From Nodularia sphaerocarpa UHCC 0038 (GTDB lineage: Bacteria > Cyanobacteriota > Cyanobacteriia > Cyanobacteriales > Nostocaceae), in the NCBI RefSeq assembly GCF_022376295.1, contig NZ_CP060140.1, positions 434,001-498,000 on the forward strand: 64,000 bases of DNA, read 5' to 3'. Position 1 is the stretch's first letter. Each line of letters starts with the position of its first letter. The notes below the pieces were generated by a model. The model did not search any database. It was not told the DNA's origin and saw only the letters and a list, made by a program, of their open reading frames with translations. Positions 26,986 to 35,507 of this stretch are shown here, in pieces. The position numbers and the translations under genes were made by a program.

Positions 26986-27774
26986 GTGAAAATTGCTGAT
27001 TTAATTACTTGGTTTGAAGAATGGGCAAATCCTGCTTGGTGTGAAAGCTGGGATAATTGCGGTTGGCAAATTCAGCCGGGTGTGTTAGAGCAAAAGGCGC
27101 GGGTGTTGGTTTGTTTGACACCGACTTTGGCTGTGATGCACGAAGCGATCGCTCTCAATGCTAATCTAATTTTTGCTCATCATCCACTGATTTTTAATCC
27201 TCTCAAGTCTTTATCTACTGGTGAAGCGATCGCCGACATGGCAAAATTAGCTTTTACCCATAATATTGGCATTTACAGCGCCCACACCAATTTTGATCAA
27301 GTACAGGATGGTACTGCTGACGTTTTGGCTCAAATTTTAAACTTGAAGGAAACCACCCCCATAGTACCCACACAAGGGGGATTGGGCTACGGACGTGTTG
27401 GTTTACTAGAACCATTTCTGACTTTACAAGAATTACTCGCGACAATTCAAACCCGACTCGCAGCGCCGCAGTTAATTTTTTCCCCCACTGCTGACTTACA
27501 ACAGAGGATTTCACGAGTGGCTGTGTTGGGCGGTTCCGGCGCTGGTTATATTTCGGAAGTAGTCAAAACTCATGCTCAAGCTTATTTAACTTCTGATTGT
27601 AAATTCCATCAGTTTCAGGAAAGCCGCGATCGCCATTTAATTTTAATCGATGCTGGACATTATGCCACTGAACGCCCGGCTTGCGATCGCTTAGTACAAA
27701 GATTTATCTCTTTAAATCTAGACTGGGTGAAATTGAGTCACAAAGATGAAGATTTTCGCCAGTTTTTTCCGTGA
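26986..27774 (+). CDS. Nif3-like dinuclear metal centre protein
   Basis: The 262-residue protein has Nif3 family motifs: ESWDNCGWQI near residue 20, metal-binding HHPLIF near 65, HTNFDQVQDG near 100, and the C-terminal LIDAGHYATERPAC near 222, which supplies further metal ligands. The family forms toroidal hexamers with two metals per subunit and was earlier named GTP cyclohydrolase I type 2; the true reaction is unsettled. The start is GTG with a weak ribosome site; no better upstream ATG exists. There is no PII-like insert of the kind found in longer homologues. It stands alone. Confidence 0.9.
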   Translation: MKIADLITWFEEWANPAWCESWDNCGWQIQPGVLEQKARVLVCLTPTLAVMHEAIALNANLIFAHHPLIFNPLKSLSTGEAIADMAKLAFTHNIGIYSAHTNFDQVQDGTADVLAQILNLKETTPIVPTQGGLGYGRVGLLEPFLTLQELLATIQTRLAAPQLIFSPTADLQQRISRVAVLGGSGAGYISEVVKTHAQAYLTSDCKFHQFQESRDRHLILIDAGHYATERPACDRLVQRFISLNLDWVKLSHKDEDFRQFFP

Positions 27775-27844
27775 GAATTTTTGGGAAGATTTTGTCATGC
27801 TTCCGTGTTATCACTGCTCCATAAATCATTTTTTTGACAAGCAC

Positions 27845-27860
27845 TGTGATCTAAGTCACA
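27845..27860. promoter_or_regulatory. Perfect CRP-type operator
   Basis: TGTGATCTAAGTCACA matches TGTGA-N6-TCACA exactly. This is the binding site of cAMP receptor proteins, including cyanobacterial SyCRP1. It lies 108 bp before the start of the 71-residue gene, which would be its target. The Crp/Fnr protein at 16.5 kb has a different recognition helix and is probably not the regulator. Confidence 0.6.
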
Positions 27861-27967
27861 TTTTTCTGTAACAAGCGTCACCAGTAGTTACTGTTTCATA
27901 TCAATGAATAAAAGAAATAAATATTCGAGAATAGAAGTTAGAAAATTCCCACCGTACCCTAATCAAC

Positions 27968-28183
27968 ATGATTCGCACACTCGTTGAATCTGCTTTCCAA
28001 ACTGGATATCTTAGTGTTGAATCTGAGGGTTTACTCCATCAAGTCCTGAAGACTAAGTGCTATGGTCCAAATGATTTGGCAGTCCTCTCAGCTTTATATG
28101 ATGCAGTGAGCGCAGGTAAAATTAAAAGAGAAGCATCCTCGCAACTACCAATAGAATTTCTCCGCCAAACTAAAATTCGGTGA
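27968..28183 (+). CDS. Small conserved-looking protein of unknown function
   Basis: The 71-residue product starts MIRTLVESAFQTGYLSVESE and is predicted helical, with a basic C-terminus (QTKIR). I recall similar short proteins in heterocystous cyanobacteria but no function. Codon use is normal and the ATG follows an A-rich stretch. A perfect CRP-type operator lies 108 bp upstream, which suggests cAMP-dependent control. There is no membrane segment or metal motif. Confidence 0.6.
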   Translation: MIRTLVESAFQTGYLSVESEGLLHQVLKTKCYGPNDLAVLSALYDAVSAGKIKREASSQLPIEFLRQTKIR

Positions 28184-28741
28184 TTCAGCCACTGCATTGT
28201 CGTGGAAAATTCCTTGTACTACGCACACCCAGCTTCACGTTTTCAGTGCGTCAACTCAAAACTCTTTGGCGATTGTTGTAGAAAAGCATTAAGGTCGGCT
28301 AGAGAATGAGTTAAGATCAAATACATAGGGATAAAAATAAAGCAGAGTTCCCGGACTTCCCAGCAATGCCAATGACTACAAGAAAGCAAATCAAACAACC
28401 GCAATCAACGCTTGATTTGGGGAATTTTTTCTTACATACTTACGGAAATACTCACCAGAAAATATTACACTGGTTAAGAGAATTTCCGAATTGTGTAACC
28501 TCTATGAGGTAGACATTCGCTGATCGAACTGAAAGAAATTGCGTTCAACAGATGCAGTAACTGTCAGTCTGTGACTTCAAATTTCTGAAGATTTTGGCAA
28601 ACACAGGCAAGTCTATGGTTAGAATCATGAGACGCAGTGATTCTGAACTGCGGAACTGATTTCCCAAAGATATATCTAAAATGGGGTCAAACCCAAATTT
28701 TACAGGTTTAACGACGTTGTTTAAAAAGGTAGAAGCAGTAC
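28184..28741. other. Mostly non-coding, with one 48-codon frame
   Basis: At 28366-28512 a frame with ATG start could make a 48-residue peptide (starts MPMTTRKQIKQP, ends FPNCVTSMR). I do not recognise it and see no strong ribosome site. The rest of the 558 bp shows no gene. The promoter of the DUF6679 gene should be near its 3' end. Confidence 0.35.
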
Positions 28742-29053
28742 ATGCTACACCGCAAGATTTATCAACTGTGTTGCGACGGGCGCGAGGTATGTGTATTCTT
28801 GCGGGACCAGCAACGCTGGATTGAACGCGCCCGCATCCTCGACATAGAGGGAGATTTAGTGACTCTACGCTATGAAACAGACGAGGACGACGAAGTTTGT
28901 GCCTGGGAGGAAATGGTTCGTTTGGAAAGCATTGGCTCTGTAACTCAAAAGTTAGCCTCAGTGCCACGCGGTAATGCCGAATTTCTGATGACGGAAGATT
29001 GTCCAGAATCAGAGCGGATCCGTAACCATTCTCCTGACTCAAATCCTGAGTAA
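28742..29053 (+). CDS. DUF6679 family protein
   Basis: The 103-residue protein fits the small cyanobacterial DUF6679 family: MLHRKIYQLCCDGREVCVFL at the start, then a beta-barrel-like stretch (RARILDIEGDLVTLRYETDE) and the acidic block DEDDEVCAWEEMVRLE. It looks like an SH3- or Sm-like small barrel, so RNA or protein binding is possible but not shown. The last 25 residues are polar and probably disordered. It ends 19 bp before a perfect terminator-like palindrome shared with the convergent MBL gene. Confidence 0.72.
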   Translation: MLHRKIYQLCCDGREVCVFLRDQQRWIERARILDIEGDLVTLRYETDEDDEVCAWEEMVRLESIGSVTQKLASVPRGNAEFLMTEDCPESERIRNHSPDSNPE

Positions 29054-29072
29054 AGAGGCAATTCACCTAATG

Positions 29073-29096
29073 AGAGACGCGATTAATCGCGTCTCT
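29073..29096. terminator. Perfect palindrome between convergent genes
   Basis: AGAGACGCGAT and ATCGCGTCTCT pair over 11 bases around TA. It stands between the stops of the DUF6679 and MBL-fold genes and could end both transcripts, though T runs are short. It is a member of the GAGACG palindrome family also at 7979, 8064 and 61802. Confidence 0.55.
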
Positions 29097-29148
29097 ACAA
29101 CAAAGTCTGATCAGTCTTCAATCTCACAGGTGACTGAAAACTGATATT

Positions 29149-30891
29149 TTAAGTTGGGGTTTCAGAATTAGATAAGCGTTCAAAAGCAGGACAGTAACCC
29201 TCAAGAGTGACTTTGAAATTATATAATGGGGAGCCGGGATTCCAGCACCGTTGCCCTCTTTGGTGTCGGCAAGTACCACAACAATCTATATCAGACCAGG
29301 TATAGCGGCCATTTGGATGCAGCAATTCTCTGGGAGACAATCCCCTCAATACGAGTTCTTCACCCTGCCAACGAGCTTCAACTAAACCAGTATCGGCAAA
29401 TTGTCGCCAACGGGGATCATCTGTAATAGCATCGGGTAAGGTGACTGTGATCACTGTTCCCAACTCTGTGAGTTCCCCTTCATAATTGGTTTCTGGGGGT
29501 GCTGGTTGTAAAAATGTCTCGCTAATTGGCAGTTCTACCAAAGTTCCAGCACCTGGAGAATGCACGTGATAACGGTTCTGTAGTTCTTCTAAGCTAGTTA
29601 AATCTGCTAAGTATGCCGGGGAACCGTGAACAAAAACGACGTGCTGGGGACGCAAATTATGAATTAGCTGAGTAGTACCAGGGCCGTCACTATGCTGGGC
29701 GAGCAGATAACTTTCGTCGCTAGTGGTTGCTGAATATTTGTTATTAAGTTTTATATCAATTTTTTCTGGTAACAGGATTACCCAAGGGCCTGTTTCCTTT
29801 TGGCAGTATTGGTTTAAATCAGCTGTGGAGTCTGTAAGTACAATACAGGGAGACTTGCCCACAGTGGCACGATGTTCCGGCGGCAAACGACGAACTCGTG
29901 GACGCACTCGCTCATCCCAAAACAAGGGTTGATGGCGGGCGAAGTTCTGCACTGATGGCGGTAGGTGGGGCAGTAGTTCTAGGTAAGCATCGCAACCAGT
30001 AGCGACAGCACCATCAACCCAGATATCTAAATCTCGTCCGGTGAAGTGGTGATGAGAACGTAACAACATCAACAATTCTTGACCCAAACCTAAAGCGGGT
30101 GTGGGGAGTAGCACAGAACAACGGTCTGCGATCGCTCGATTAATGCGTTCCGCTAGTTGATTTTCTTGGTTACGGCGATGAGGATGGCGAGATGTGCCAT
30201 AAGTACCTTCAATAATCAGTACATTTAACTCTAATCCTCGCAACTCTTCTAAACGCAAACCTTCTACCAGGCGCGAGTTAGATAAGAAAAAATCCCCTGT
30301 ATACAGCAGCTTATAAGCACGCTCTTCTGTGGTATAGGTGAGTAAAATTGCTACCGCCCCTGGCAAGTGTCCGGCGGGAAATAATTCCACTACCAGACCT
30401 TCTTGGATTTCTATAGGCGATCGCAACGGCAAAGCATGACAAAGCTGAGGAATTGTCTGGGGGTCTTGATCTAGCCAATTCAGAGGTAGTAACTTACTCG
30501 TTACCTCGCTACCATAGATAGGTAACAGAGGAAAAGCGTGATGTAGGTCTAGCAATCCTCTCGCGTGATCTGGGTGAGCGTGACTGACCAAAACCAAATC
30601 TGCCGGCATTGCGGACTTAGCCAACGAGGTCATTAATGATGAAGTATCCCTCAACCCACAATCTAGGAGAATGCGGTGTGGTCCCATCCCTACTAATAAA
30701 CACACACCCTCATCATCATGCTGGACACTATAAGTCCAACAGTTTAATTCACTAGCCGCCTCCTCAGCATTAACGCCAGAGGATGGCGACAGATTATCCC
30801 TCATGCTTTCCTCCCCTGTAACCTCATGATCATCCACATACCTCGAAAACCAAGAATTATCCTGAATCTTGGTTTTTTGACCTAGGGGCAA
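29149..30891 (-). CDS. MBL-fold (beta-CASP-type) metallohydrolase
   Basis: The 580-residue protein has the metallo-beta-lactamase motif SHAHPDH near residue 105, later His in FPAGHLPGAVAILL near 170, Asp in LLYTGDFFLSN near 195 and IIEGTYG near 225. The beta-CASP-like insert is followed by VVFVHGSPAYL near 418. This layout is that of CPSF-type RNA processing nucleases. The C-terminal 100 residues are extra: a beta segment, then a Cys-rich tail (CCGTCRHQRGQRCWNP and EGYCPAF) that could bind zinc or an iron-sulfur cluster. RNA as substrate is inference. The start at 30891 gives some 50 extra residues before the fold; an ATG at residue 30 (MRDNLSPSSG) is an alternative. Confidence 0.83.
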   Translation of the reverse strand: MPLGQKTKIQDNSWFSRYVDDHEVTGEESMRDNLSPSSGVNAEEAASELNCWTYSVQHDDEGVCLLVGMGPHRILLDCGLRDTSSLMTSLAKSAMPADLVLVSHAHPDHARGLLDLHHAFPLLPIYGSEVTSKLLPLNWLDQDPQTIPQLCHALPLRSPIEIQEGLVVELFPAGHLPGAVAILLTYTTEERAYKLLYTGDFFLSNSRLVEGLRLEELRGLELNVLIIEGTYGTSRHPHRRNQENQLAERINRAIADRCSVLLPTPALGLGQELLMLLRSHHHFTGRDLDIWVDGAVATGCDAYLELLPHLPPSVQNFARHQPLFWDERVRPRVRRLPPEHRATVGKSPCIVLTDSTADLNQYCQKETGPWVILLPEKIDIKLNNKYSATTSDESYLLAQHSDGPGTTQLIHNLRPQHVVFVHGSPAYLADLTSLEELQNRYHVHSPGAGTLVELPISETFLQPAPPETNYEGELTELGTVITVTLPDAITDDPRWRQFADTGLVEARWQGEELVLRGLSPRELLHPNGRYTWSDIDCCGTCRHQRGQRCWNPGSPLYNFKVTLEGYCPAFERLSNSETPT

Positions 30892-31025
30892 GTTGTTTTA
30901 TCCGCCCCTACACCCTGACAAGGCTAATTTTTGATTGGGGAGGAGGCTGACACCGAACTCAAACCAGTTCGTAAAATTTGGTTAACAACAAACACTCTTG
31001 TTTGGGTTTAAAGGATTTTGCCTTT

Positions 31026-31148
31026 CTAATGTGCAGATCCATTACCGTGATAGTTTTCTGAATCATAAAATCCATTTTTAGTGCCAAAGAATAGGCACGC
31101 AACCGAGAATAGAACCGTTAATACCACTAAAATCAGCTTTACATCCAT
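31026..31148 (-). CDS. Small single-TM protein, probably thylakoid associated
   Basis: The 40-residue product begins MDVKLILVVLTVLFSVACLF, one membrane helix, and ends in GFYDSENYHGNGSAH, an acidic/His tail. I recall such short proteins widely in cyanobacteria, and the layout is like small photosystem II assembly subunits such as Psb35, but I cannot be sure of the name. No clear SD is seen. It lies alone in the 543-bp gap between the MBL and formamidase genes; the remaining gap holds no other gene I can support. Confidence 0.6.
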   Translation of the reverse strand: MDVKLILVVLTVLFSVACLFFGTKNGFYDSENYHGNGSAH

Positions 31149-31435
31149 TTGTTTGCTGTTCCTGACTAAAGACTTTCTTATAGTAATAGAATGCTGCCGA
31201 AATCCGGCTGAATCACCAGAAAATCTTTACTATGATTCGGCTGATTGAGCAATAGGTAAAATTACTACAATCAGTCAAATTGTATAACTTTTATGTTCAC
31301 CTGTCCATCAAGATCATCAGCCTGGAAGCAAGGCGAAACAAATCTTAAAAAAACCCAAATATTTCCCAAAGAAAATTGATAAATTAATGTATTTATAGTG
31401 TAAATATTAACACATAAATCAACAGAAATGCTGCA

Positions 31436-32401
31436 ATGACGCATCACATTTTAAAAGCCACTAGAGAAACTGTACATCTTGGGGGTTTCTCTGATCTACT
31501 TAAACCAGTACTCACCATTGATTCTGGCGATACCATAGACGTGGAAACTTACACTGGTTATTACGTTTACGACAAAGCACCACCAGAGTTTCTCACACCG
31601 GAATTTCTAGACATCTGCCAAAATCTCGCCTCTGAACGTAAAGTTGCGGGAGGGCCGCATTTACTCACGGGGCCAATTTATGTGCGAAATGCAGAACCAG
31701 GTGACGTTTTAGAGGTAGAATTGCAAGCGATCGCACCGAGTTTAGCAATTGGCTTTAATGCCATTCGTACAGGCTGGGGAGCATTACCACAGCAGTTCAC
31801 TCAACCTGCTCTGAGATTTATTCCCCTAGATTTAACTAAAAATATCGCCGAGTTTCCCGTTCATAGCGCCATCAAAATTCCCCTCAAACCCTTTTTTGGT
31901 ATCCTGGGTGTCGCTACCCCAGAAAATTCCCGAACTTCAATTCCACCTGGTAGTTATGGTGGTAACATTGACAACCGTGAACTCCAAGCAGGTTCGCGGA
32001 TATTTTTGCCTGTGTTTGTTCCCGGTGGATTATTTTCTCTTGGTGATGGACATTCAGCCCAGGGAGATGGGGAAGTTAATGTCACCGCCATTGAAACTTC
32101 CATGAATGGTAGAATCAAGCTCACCCTTCGCAAGGATTTACAACTGACAACACCAATAGCTGAAACCCCCACTGATATTATTACAATGGGTTTTGCTCCA
32201 ACTTTAGATACAGCCTTAGAACTGGCTTTAAAAAACATGATTGCTCTGCTGGAACGTTGCACCAATTTGTCGGCGGAAGATGCTTATGTCTTGTGTAGTT
32301 TAGCTGTAAATTTTCACATTACTCAAGTTGTTAATAGTCCCCAAAAAGGTGTTCACGGGATGCTACCCAAGTCTATATTCTCCGATCACATAAGTTTGTA
32401 A
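31436..32401 (+). CDS. Acetamidase/formamidase family protein
   Basis: The 321-residue protein matches the FmdA/AmdA family. Visible are LTGPIYVRNAEPGDVLEVEL near residue 80, IPPGSYGGNIDNRELQAGSR near 165, the Gly-rich VPGGLFSLGDGHSAQGDGEV near 195 (metal-binding His and Asp), and a C-terminal SLAVNFHITQVVN. The family hydrolyses short amides to ammonia and acid using zinc. Release of ammonia would suit nitrogen scavenging, but substrate is unproven. The ATG at 31436 fits family alignments. It is followed 12 bp later by a TauE/SafE gene, so the two form an operon. Confidence 0.87.
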   Translation: MTHHILKATRETVHLGGFSDLLKPVLTIDSGDTIDVETYTGYYVYDKAPPEFLTPEFLDICQNLASERKVAGGPHLLTGPIYVRNAEPGDVLEVELQAIAPSLAIGFNAIRTGWGALPQQFTQPALRFIPLDLTKNIAEFPVHSAIKIPLKPFFGILGVATPENSRTSIPPGSYGGNIDNRELQAGSRIFLPVFVPGGLFSLGDGHSAQGDGEVNVTAIETSMNGRIKLTLRKDLQLTTPIAETPTDIITMGFAPTLDTALELALKNMIALLERCTNLSAEDAYVLCSLAVNFHITQVVNSPQKGVHGMLPKSIFSDHISL

Positions 32402-32413
32402 ATCTTAATAAAT

Positions 32414-32779
32414 ATGTCTAATATAGTTATTCAAATGTTGATCATTGGTTTGGTTGCTGGCGTTGCTGGTGGTATGTTTGGCATCGGAGGTGGTGCAATT
32501 ATGGTTCCAGCAATGGTATTGTTAGCTGGTTTGGATCAGAAGTTTGCCACTGGTACTTCTATTGCTGCTCAAATTTTGCCCATTGGTATTTTAGGGGCAG
32601 TCGTATACTATCGTAACGGCAACATAAATATTAAATATGCTGCAATTATCGCTGTTGGTCTAATAGTTGGTAATTTGTTTGGAGCGTTATTTGCTAATCA
32701 ACCATTTATTAGCAGTGAAATTATCAAGAAGTTGTATGGCATCTTTTTGTTGCTCCTGGGACTACGATATTTAATCTGA
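32414..32779 (+). CDS. TauE/SafE family transporter, single-repeat (half-size) form
   Basis: The 121-residue protein has four membrane segments and the family's N-terminal pattern GLVAGVAGGMFGIGGGAIMVP. Full-length TauE/SafE (TSUP) carriers have two such halves (about 250 residues); this one has a single half with its own stop and no remnant of a second half after it. Half-size forms would work as dimers. It probably exports or imports a small organic or sulfur anion. It is likely co-transcribed with the formamidase-like gene. Confidence 0.83.
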   Translation: MSNIVIQMLIIGLVAGVAGGMFGIGGGAIMVPAMVLLAGLDQKFATGTSIAAQILPIGILGAVVYYRNGNINIKYAAIIAVGLIVGNLFGALFANQPFISSEIIKKLYGIFLLLLGLRYLI

Positions 32780-32855
32780 TGTTAAAAATAGGGAGTCGGG
32801 AGTGGGGAGTCGGGAGTGGGGATAAATACTAATTCCTGACTCAGCACTTTCTTGT

Positions 32856-33069
32856 AGGACTTACGCAAGAACTCTCTGAAACCCTCTTCACTTCTCCCAA
32901 GGGGAGACGCTACGCGGTAAGCGAAGCTATGCCGAAGGCTTTACGTGTCCTTTGTGTCCTTCTCCCAAGGGGAGACGCTACGCGAACGTGGTATGCGCTT
33001 CGCGCACGCTATGGCTAACGCCACGCTCCGCGAACGTGGTTCGTTTTTTCATAATTTCGCGTAAGTCCT
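32856..33069. mobile_element. MITE-like repeat with inverted ends
   Basis: The 214-bp unit begins AGGACTTACGCAA and ends TTCGCGTAAGTCCT, inverted copies with one change. Inside are two copies of a CTTCTCCCAAGGGGAGACGCTACGCG block and several short GC-rich repeats (GCCGAAGGC, CGCGAACG). TCTTGTA lies on both outer sides (32850 and 33071), a possible 7-bp target duplication. No frame encodes a transposase. It fills the gap between the TauE/SafE and Deg genes. Confidence 0.65.
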
Positions 33070-33101
33070 GTCTTGTACAGACGAGATAAATCTTGTCTGA
33101 G

Positions 33102-34367
33102 TTATTGCACTGGTTGAGTGGGTAAAGCACCAGTACGCACAGCTAAGTTAATATTTTGGCCATTGCGTCGCAACCCTAAGCGCACATCTCCCCCGACTTG
33201 AGAATTTTCTACTGCTTTTTGGATACTGCTGGCTTCAAAGACGGATTGACCGTTAAGCTGTTGGATGACATCCCCAGCACGTAAGCCGGCTTGAGATGCG
33301 GGTGAGTTGGGGATAACGCGTACAATTAAGACACCTTTATCTTCATTGACGTTGACACCGCTATTGGGGTCTGAGTTGAGACGTTCCTTGATTTGAGGCG
33401 TTATTTCTACCATCTGAATGCCTAGATAGGAATGCTGGGCTTTACCTGTAGCAATTAGTTGGTTAGAAATCCGTTGAGCTGTGTTGATGGGAATGGCGAA
33501 ACCCAGTCCTTGCGCTCTTTGGATAATGGCTGTATTCATTCCAATTACCTGACCACGAGAATTTAACAAGGGACCGCCGGAGTTACCAGGATTAATTGCT
33601 GCATCAGTTTGAATAAATTCAACTCGCTTATCAGGTGCGCCGATTTGATTACTACTGCGACCGGTGGCGCTGATGATTCCTGTAGTGACTGTATTATCTA
33701 ATCCCAAAGGATTACCAATGGCGATCGCCCATTCTCCCGCTTGTAGTTCGTCTGAGTTCCCCACTTCTACCGTCGGTAGATTGTTGGAATCAATTTTCAC
33801 AACGGCGACATCGGTTAATTCATCCCTCCCCATCACCTTACCTTCAAAGCTACGCCCATCTTTGAGTATGACTCTCACTGTATCCGCACCAGCGACTACG
33901 TGAGCATTGGTGAGAATACTACCATCCTTACTGATAATAAAACCGGAACCAGTACCTCGTTGTACTCGACTTTGTTGTTCTGGTAGCTGAGAGCCAAAAA
34001 ATTGGCGGAAAAATGGATCATTAAATTCAGCAGGTACGCGATTGGTGACAGTTCGGGAAGCTTCAATTCGCACAACAGCTGGCCCCACCTTCTGCACTAC
34101 CTGGGTGACGAAGTTAGCACCTGTAGCAGTTGGTAATGGAGGCGCAGCATTGACTCGACTCACCGCTAGGTTTGATGTCCTCTCGGATAGCTGCTGAGAG
34201 TTTCCAGCTAAATAACCACCGGCAAGTGTCATACCTGATCCCAGCAGCACTAGTGATAAAGAGGCGGCTGTTTTTTTCCAGGGGGCTTGATTTTGGTACT
34301 TTGTATGAGCCTGATTACCTGGAATGTTATTTAATGAGGAATCTCCATCATGTACTTGCTTGTTCAT
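33102..34367 (-). CDS. HtrA/Deg-type serine protease (HhoA-like)
   Basis: The 421-residue protein has an N-terminal membrane segment (residues about 33-52; LSLVLLGSGMTLAGGYLAG), then a trypsin-like domain with His in ILTNAHVVAG near 155, Asp in DELTDVAVVKID near 188 and Ser in INPGNSGGPLLNS near 260, and one C-terminal PDZ domain (VIPNSPASQAGLRAGDVIQQ, about 350-410). This is the form of cyanobacterial HhoA, HhoB and HtrA, which act in the periplasm or thylakoid lumen in protein quality control. Start at 34367 gives a good leader. Which paralogue it is cannot be told here. Confidence 0.92.
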   Translation of the reverse strand: MNKQVHDGDSSLNNIPGNQAHTKYQNQAPWKKTAASLSLVLLGSGMTLAGGYLAGNSQQLSERTSNLAVSRVNAAPPLPTATGANFVTQVVQKVGPAVVRIEASRTVTNRVPAEFNDPFFRQFFGSQLPEQQSRVQRGTGSGFIISKDGSILTNAHVVAGADTVRVILKDGRSFEGKVMGRDELTDVAVVKIDSNNLPTVEVGNSDELQAGEWAIAIGNPLGLDNTVTTGIISATGRSSNQIGAPDKRVEFIQTDAAINPGNSGGPLLNSRGQVIGMNTAIIQRAQGLGFAIPINTAQRISNQLIATGKAQHSYLGIQMVEITPQIKERLNSDPNSGVNVNEDKGVLIVRVIPNSPASQAGLRAGDVIQQLNGQSVFEASSIQKAVENSQVGGDVRLGLRRNGQNINLAVRTGALPTQPVQ

Positions 34368-34598
34368 TGCTGCCTGTAAGAAGATTTAGATGTATGACTA
34401 ATAATGTAGATATTATTTGTGCCGCTTTTGTTGCAAAAGTATAGCCCAGTTGTGAAATATTTGTTATTTTAGCAATTTTTTGGTTGTTAGGTGCGTTAAC
34501 ACTAGAGTAGGTCTATACAAACCTAGCCCGCTTGCGCGGGCTGAAATTATGATAACTTTTTGAGACACGTTAAATGTATTGGTCGGATTGGGTATTAA

Positions 34599-35438
34599 CT
34601 AATCACCTTTGATGAGACAACGCACAGCCTGCTCTATGTCTTCTTGTTTAATTAAAGATTCTCCCACTATAACTGCCTGTGTACCAGCCTCAGCCATCAG
34701 AGATAAGTCAGCTCTTGTATATAATCCAGACTCACTGACAACTATCACACCTAAGTTTTGTAACTGCGATCGCCTTGCTGCCAGCAATTGTGGCGTAATG
34801 CTCAAATCAATGGTAAAATCTTCTAAATTCTGATTATTAATCCCAACTAAGCGGATGTCATCAAGCTTGAGTACCCGGTCTAGTTCACTCAAGTTATGAA
34901 CTTCCACCAAAGCATTCATCCCTAAATAGTGAATTACTCTGAGAAAGTCTTGCAGTTCCCGATCTGTAAGAATGGCTGCGATTAATAGTACCGCATCTGC
35001 TCCTGCCGCTCGTGCTAAATAAATTTGGCACGGATCAATAATAAACTCTTTGCATAACAAGGGCAATGCTACTCTCTGGCGGATGGCTCGGAGACTTTCA
35101 AAACTTCCATGAAAAAATGCTGTTTCCGTGAAAACTGATATACAAGTTGCGCCACCTCGCTCATAAGCTTTGGCGATCGCTATCGGGTCAAAGTCTGCGC
35201 GAATATTACCATAAAGTGGCGATGCTTTCTGAACTTCTGCAATTAGTCCAGGTTTATCAGGATTTTGTTGCAAAGCAGTCAAGAAATCTCGCACAGTTGG
35301 CGCAGCAGTTAACTGGCGTTGCAAAGAAGCCAACGACATCTGTTGGTGCATTTGTGCTACTTCTTGCTTTTTATGCCAAACAATCTCTCTAAGAATTGGT
35401 TGCAAACGGGTATCAACAGTAGTCAATGGGTAGATCAT
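34599..35438 (-). CDS. trpC: Indole-3-glycerol phosphate synthase-like protein with changed active site
   Basis: The 279-residue TIM-barrel protein clearly belongs to the TrpC family: LLCKEFIIDPCQIYLARAAG (catalytic Lys kept), ALVEVHNLSEL (Glu kept), GINNQNLEDF, VVSESGLYTRADL and VGESL near the end. TrpC closes the indole ring in tryptophan synthesis. Yet three active-site places differ: AEVKKASPSKG is here AEVQKASPLYG, so the Lys equal to Sulfolobus Lys53 is Gln and the second SxxK part is changed; and NNRNL is NNQNL, losing the phosphate-binding Arg. It may be a divergent paralogue with weakened or new activity. No other trp gene is near. Confidence 0.8.
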   Translation of the reverse strand: MIYPLTTVDTRLQPILREIVWHKKQEVAQMHQQMSLASLQRQLTAAPTVRDFLTALQQNPDKPGLIAEVQKASPLYGNIRADFDPIAIAKAYERGGATCISVFTETAFFHGSFESLRAIRQRVALPLLCKEFIIDPCQIYLARAAGADAVLLIAAILTDRELQDFLRVIHYLGMNALVEVHNLSELDRVLKLDDIRLVGINNQNLEDFTIDLSITPQLLAARRSQLQNLGVIVVSESGLYTRADLSLMAEAGTQAVIVGESLIKQEDIEQAVRCLIKGD

Positions 35439-35507
35439 TAGCTGCTATGTATCTGGAGATAGGGTGACTCAGAAAAGATAAATGATAAAATCTTGTTCCT
35501 ACTTTTT

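Noticed and set aside
28545..29066. 173-codon antisense frame
   Set aside because: It covers the DUF6679 gene on the opposite strand, whose product is better supported.
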